Part shown: positions 5,775-7,173 of the stretch, piece after piece | Numbering within the stretch: the stretch's first letter is position 1 | Layout: every line of letters begins with the position of its first letter | DNA from: an uncultured Megasphaera sp. | Lineage (GTDB): Bacteria; Bacillota; Negativicutes; Veillonellales; Megasphaeraceae | Direction: 5' to 3' | DNA length: 7,173 nucleotides | NCBI RefSeq assembly: GCF_958350005.1 | Contig: NZ_CATWFF010000106.1 | Coordinates: 1 to 7,173 of the forward strand | Position numbers and translations under genes: made by a program | The notes under the pieces: model-generated | What the model was told of the DNA's origin: nothing | The model's database searches: none | Seen by the model: only the letters and a program-made list of their open reading frames with translations

Positions 5775-6512
5775 ATGAGTATTACGACGACAGACAGCAT
5801 TATCCGTCTGGTCATAGCCCTTATACTGGGGGCCATTATCGGCTACGAACGGCAGGCGCAGAATAAGGCAGCCGGTCTGCGGACCCACATCCTGGTCTGC
5901 ATCGGCTCCTGCCTGTGCATGATTTTGTCCATCAACATTGCCATGGATCATTTTATGCTGTATGGGTATCGCAATTCCGACCCGGAACGCATTGCAGCCC
6001 AGGTCATTTCCGGCGTCGGCTTTCTGGGAGCCGGTACGATTCTGGCCAATCAGAAAGCCCGCAACGTCCGCGGCCTGACGACGGCAGCCGGGCTCTGGGC
6101 CGTAGCAGCTATCGGTCTGGTAACAGGCGCCGGGTATTTGGGGACGGCCATTGCCGGCACAGTCCTGATTTTTGTCGTCCTTACGGTTTTTGTCCGTCTC
6201 GACTTACGGCTTCATGACAAGCATCGCGTTCAGTATGCCGTCCATATGGAGATGAAAAACAGCGTCGGTCAGATTCGCCGGCTCCTGGATCTCCTGAAAG
6301 AAGAGCACCTGAAGCTGGAATCTTTCCATGTGCTCAGCGAGGAAGATGCGCCGGCTGCCGAGCTGGAACTTGTCCTGTCAGCAGTACACCGGCTGGATGA
6401 CGACGAGATTCTGGCAGCCCTCATGTCCCTGCGGGGCGTGCGCAAGGCTGAATGCAGCGAGATAAAAACAATGAAGCCGTCCCATACATCGGGACGGCCG
6501 GCAAATACGTGA
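5775..6512 (+). CDS. MgtC/SapB family membrane protein with C-terminal ACT-like domain
   Basis: This 245-aa protein has the full MgtC plan: five predicted membrane helices in residues 8-140, then a soluble cytoplasmic domain (about 150-232) of the ACT-like type found in longer MgtC homologs. Family hallmarks are G23-Y-E-R26, the A33-G-L-R-T37 stretch, S79-G-V-G-F-L-G-A-G87 and V98-R-G-L-T-T-A105 followed by W108. In enteric bacteria and mycobacteria MgtC supports growth at low magnesium and survival in the host, and in Salmonella it acts on the F1Fo ATP synthase. The molecular role in anaerobes is not settled. AAGGTG sits 8 bases before the ATG. It is transcribed away from the AT3-like gene and converges on the methyltransferase gene. 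The short polar tail (after about 233) is encoded over a perfect hairpin. Family assignment is firm; function here is inferred. Confidence 0.94.
   Translation: MSITTTDSIIRLVIALILGAIIGYERQAQNKAAGLRTHILVCIGSCLCMILSINIAMDHFMLYGYRNSDPERIAAQVISGVGFLGAGTILANQKARNVRGLTTAAGLWAVAAIGLVTGAGYLGTAIAGTVLIFVVLTVFVRLDLRLHDKHRVQYAVHMEMKNSVGQIRRLLDLLKEEHLKLESFHVLSEEDAPAAELELVLSAVHRLDDDEILAALMSLRGVRKAECSEIKTMKPSHTSGRPANT
6476..6498 (+). repeat. Perfect 8-bp hairpin at the 3' end of the MgtC coding region
   Basis: GCCGTCCC (6476-6483), a 7-base loop ATACATC, and GGGACGGC (6491-6498) form a GC-rich perfect stem ending 14 bases before the end of the MgtC stop codon. No T-run follows, so it is not a standard intrinsic terminator. 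It could protect the mRNA 3' end or pause transcription before the convergent gene. Confidence 0.5.
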
Positions 6513-6543
6513 GACAGACCATAGGACGTATACTCTGTGCTGT

Positions 6544-6564
6544 CAGCAGGGCTGTTTATTTTTT
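6544..6564 (+). terminator. Weak candidate terminator for the MgtC transcript
   Basis: Downstream of the MgtC stop, CAGC-AGG-GCTG can form a 4-bp stem followed directly by TTTATTTTTT (6555-6564). The stem is short, and the T-run is also the last codons and stop of the convergent methyltransferase gene. This is only a plausible transcription end; the minus-strand direction has no T-run here. Confidence 0.3.
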
Positions 6565-7107
6565 GCAGTGAAAAATGAAGGACGGCGGAATATTGCGTAC
6601 TTCAAAAGATACGTGAATATGTGGAAAATATCGGTGAAACAGGGAGTACTGAAACGGCGAATACTGAATGGCCGTAAATTCTCCGCCTGGAGACAGAACT
6701 GCCGCAGCCTGCTGCAGAATACGATGCTGCAGGTCTGCCGGAAAGACCGTAAAAGGCAGGCTCGATATGATGCAGCTGGCCTGAGACCGGCCGCAGCACT
6801 TCAGCAGATACGAGAGATTCTCGGCATGACTGCCGAAGACAGCCGATGGAAATCGCTGCTGCAGACAGGCCCGCATATCCGGGTCCTGTTCGATAATGAG
6901 GAATGTGCTGTTCTGTTTGCGATGCCTTTCAATATATTCCGTAAATACGCCCGTTCCTGCACCTAATTCGACGATTGTATCCAGGTCGTTCCAGGGCAGG
7001 CGGGACAGCATGGTTCGGGCCAGGTAATGGGAGCTCGGTGTACAGCTTCCGACGACGGAGGGATCGGTCAGAAATTTTTTAAAAAACAGACTGCGTGTAT
7101 CCAACAT
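6556..7107 (-). CDS. SAM-dependent methyltransferase, phospholipid N-methyltransferase-like
   Basis: This 183-aa class I SAM methyltransferase is encoded here. Counting residues from the ATG at 7119: the N-terminal F-F-K-K-F-L..P..V-G-S..P-S-S (12-30) is typical of the PmtA-like group related to rRNA adenine dimethylases. SAM motif I is V50-E-L-G-A-G-T-G57, E77 is the acidic residue expected to hold the ribose, I117-I-S-S-L-P-F123 replaces the NPPY-type loop, and L142-S-P-G-G146 follows. Characterised relatives methylate phosphatidylethanolamine or ornithine lipids at the membrane, but the substrate here is unknown. Start choice: ATGs occur at 7119, 7116 and 7107. AAAGG abuts the first directly and is only 3 bases from the second, whereas AAAGGA lies 11 bases before the third, so 7107 is preferred (187 aa if 7119 is used). 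It is monocistronic within the window, with an extended -10 box upstream, and ends against the MgtC gene. Confidence 0.86.
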   Translation of the reverse strand: MLDTRSLFFKKFLTDPSVVGSCTPSSHYLARTMLSRLPWNDLDTIVELGAGTGVFTEYIERHRKQNSTFLIIEQDPDMRACLQQRFPSAVFGSHAENLSYLLKCCGRSQASCIISSLPFTVFPADLQHRILQQAAAVLSPGGEFTAIQYSPFQYSLFHRYFPHIHVSFEVRNIPPSFIFHCKK

Positions 7108-7159
7108 GGAAATCATCATCCTTTATCGTATGAATTACAGGCAATTACATATCTCTTAT

Positions 7160-7168
7160 ATTATATCA
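7160..7168 (-). promoter_or_regulatory. Extended -10 box of the methyltransferase gene
   Basis: On the minus strand the bases read TGATATAAT: a perfect TATAAT preceded by the TG of an extended -10. The -35 region would lie beyond the right edge of the window. Transcription would start near 7153, about 45 bases before the preferred ATG at 7107. Confidence 0.55.
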
Positions 7169-7173
7169 TAAAA

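Noticed and set aside
6568..6966. Plus-strand frame of 132 codons inside the methyltransferase gene
   Set aside because: The opposite strand carries complete SAM-binding motifs; this frame shows only scattered basic residues and no domain.
7075..7086. T6-A6 palindrome near the start of the methyltransferase gene, considered as a phase-variation tract or frameshift site
   Set aside because: It simply encodes the conserved F-F-K-K run in frame, the single-base runs are only six long, and it does not fit a standard X-XXY-YYZ slippery heptamer in the reading frame.

Overview
The window looks like a chromosomal stretch from an anaerobic, LPS-bearing member of the Firmicutes class Negativicutes (Megasphaera/Veillonellaceae type). 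This is inferred from three things: a moderately high GC content with Firmicutes-style Shine-Dalgarno sites (GGAGG) ahead of most genes, ArnT-like envelope glycosyltransferases that imply a diderm envelope, and the general flavour of the proteins. The species cannot be fixed from the sequence alone. There is no rRNA, tRNA, CRISPR array, insertion sequence or phage gene, and the seven genes occupy nearly all of the window.

Layout. Positions 1-51 are a short AT-rich non-coding tail. A tight minus-strand cluster follows. In transcription order it runs DedA-family membrane protein (4536 to 3943), ArnT/PMT-type membrane glycosyltransferase of 519 aa (3946 to 2387), a second paralogous glycosyltransferase of 536 aa (2374 to 764), and a uracil-DNA-glycosylase-superfamily protein (753 to 52). 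Spacings are a 4-base overlap, 12 bases and 10 bases, so this is almost certainly one transcript. A good sigma-70-type promoter (TTTAAA, 17 bases, TATGAT with TG extension) sits at 4614-4642, inside the last codons of the next gene. That upstream gene, also on the minus strand (5638 to 4628), encodes a polytopic protein resembling acyltransferase family 3 but without the usual histidine in the first membrane segment.

A 136-base divergent region (5639-5774) separates this block from a plus-strand MgtC/SapB-family gene (5775-6512). It contains a perfect palindromic -10 box (TATTATAATA) usable in both directions and a 7-base perfect inverted repeat. MgtC converges on a minus-strand SAM-dependent methyltransferase of the phospholipid N-methyltransferase-like type (7107 to 6556), which has its own extended -10 box near the right edge.

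How the genes may work together. Five or six of the seven products act in or on the membrane. The most coherent idea is that the two glycosyltransferases use a polyprenyl-phosphate sugar donor on the outer face of the inner membrane and release undecaprenyl phosphate, and the co-transcribed DedA protein helps return that carrier to the cytoplasmic face. The AT3-like protein, MgtC and the lipid-type methyltransferase fit the same envelope-stress theme. The DNA-repair-like last gene of the operon does not fit it and may simply share the transcript. No wholly new system is demonstrated. The points most worth testing are the DedA plus twin glycosyltransferase module, the divergent active-site motif in one glycosyltransferase, the His-less AT3-like protein and the atypical uracil-DNA glycosylase.
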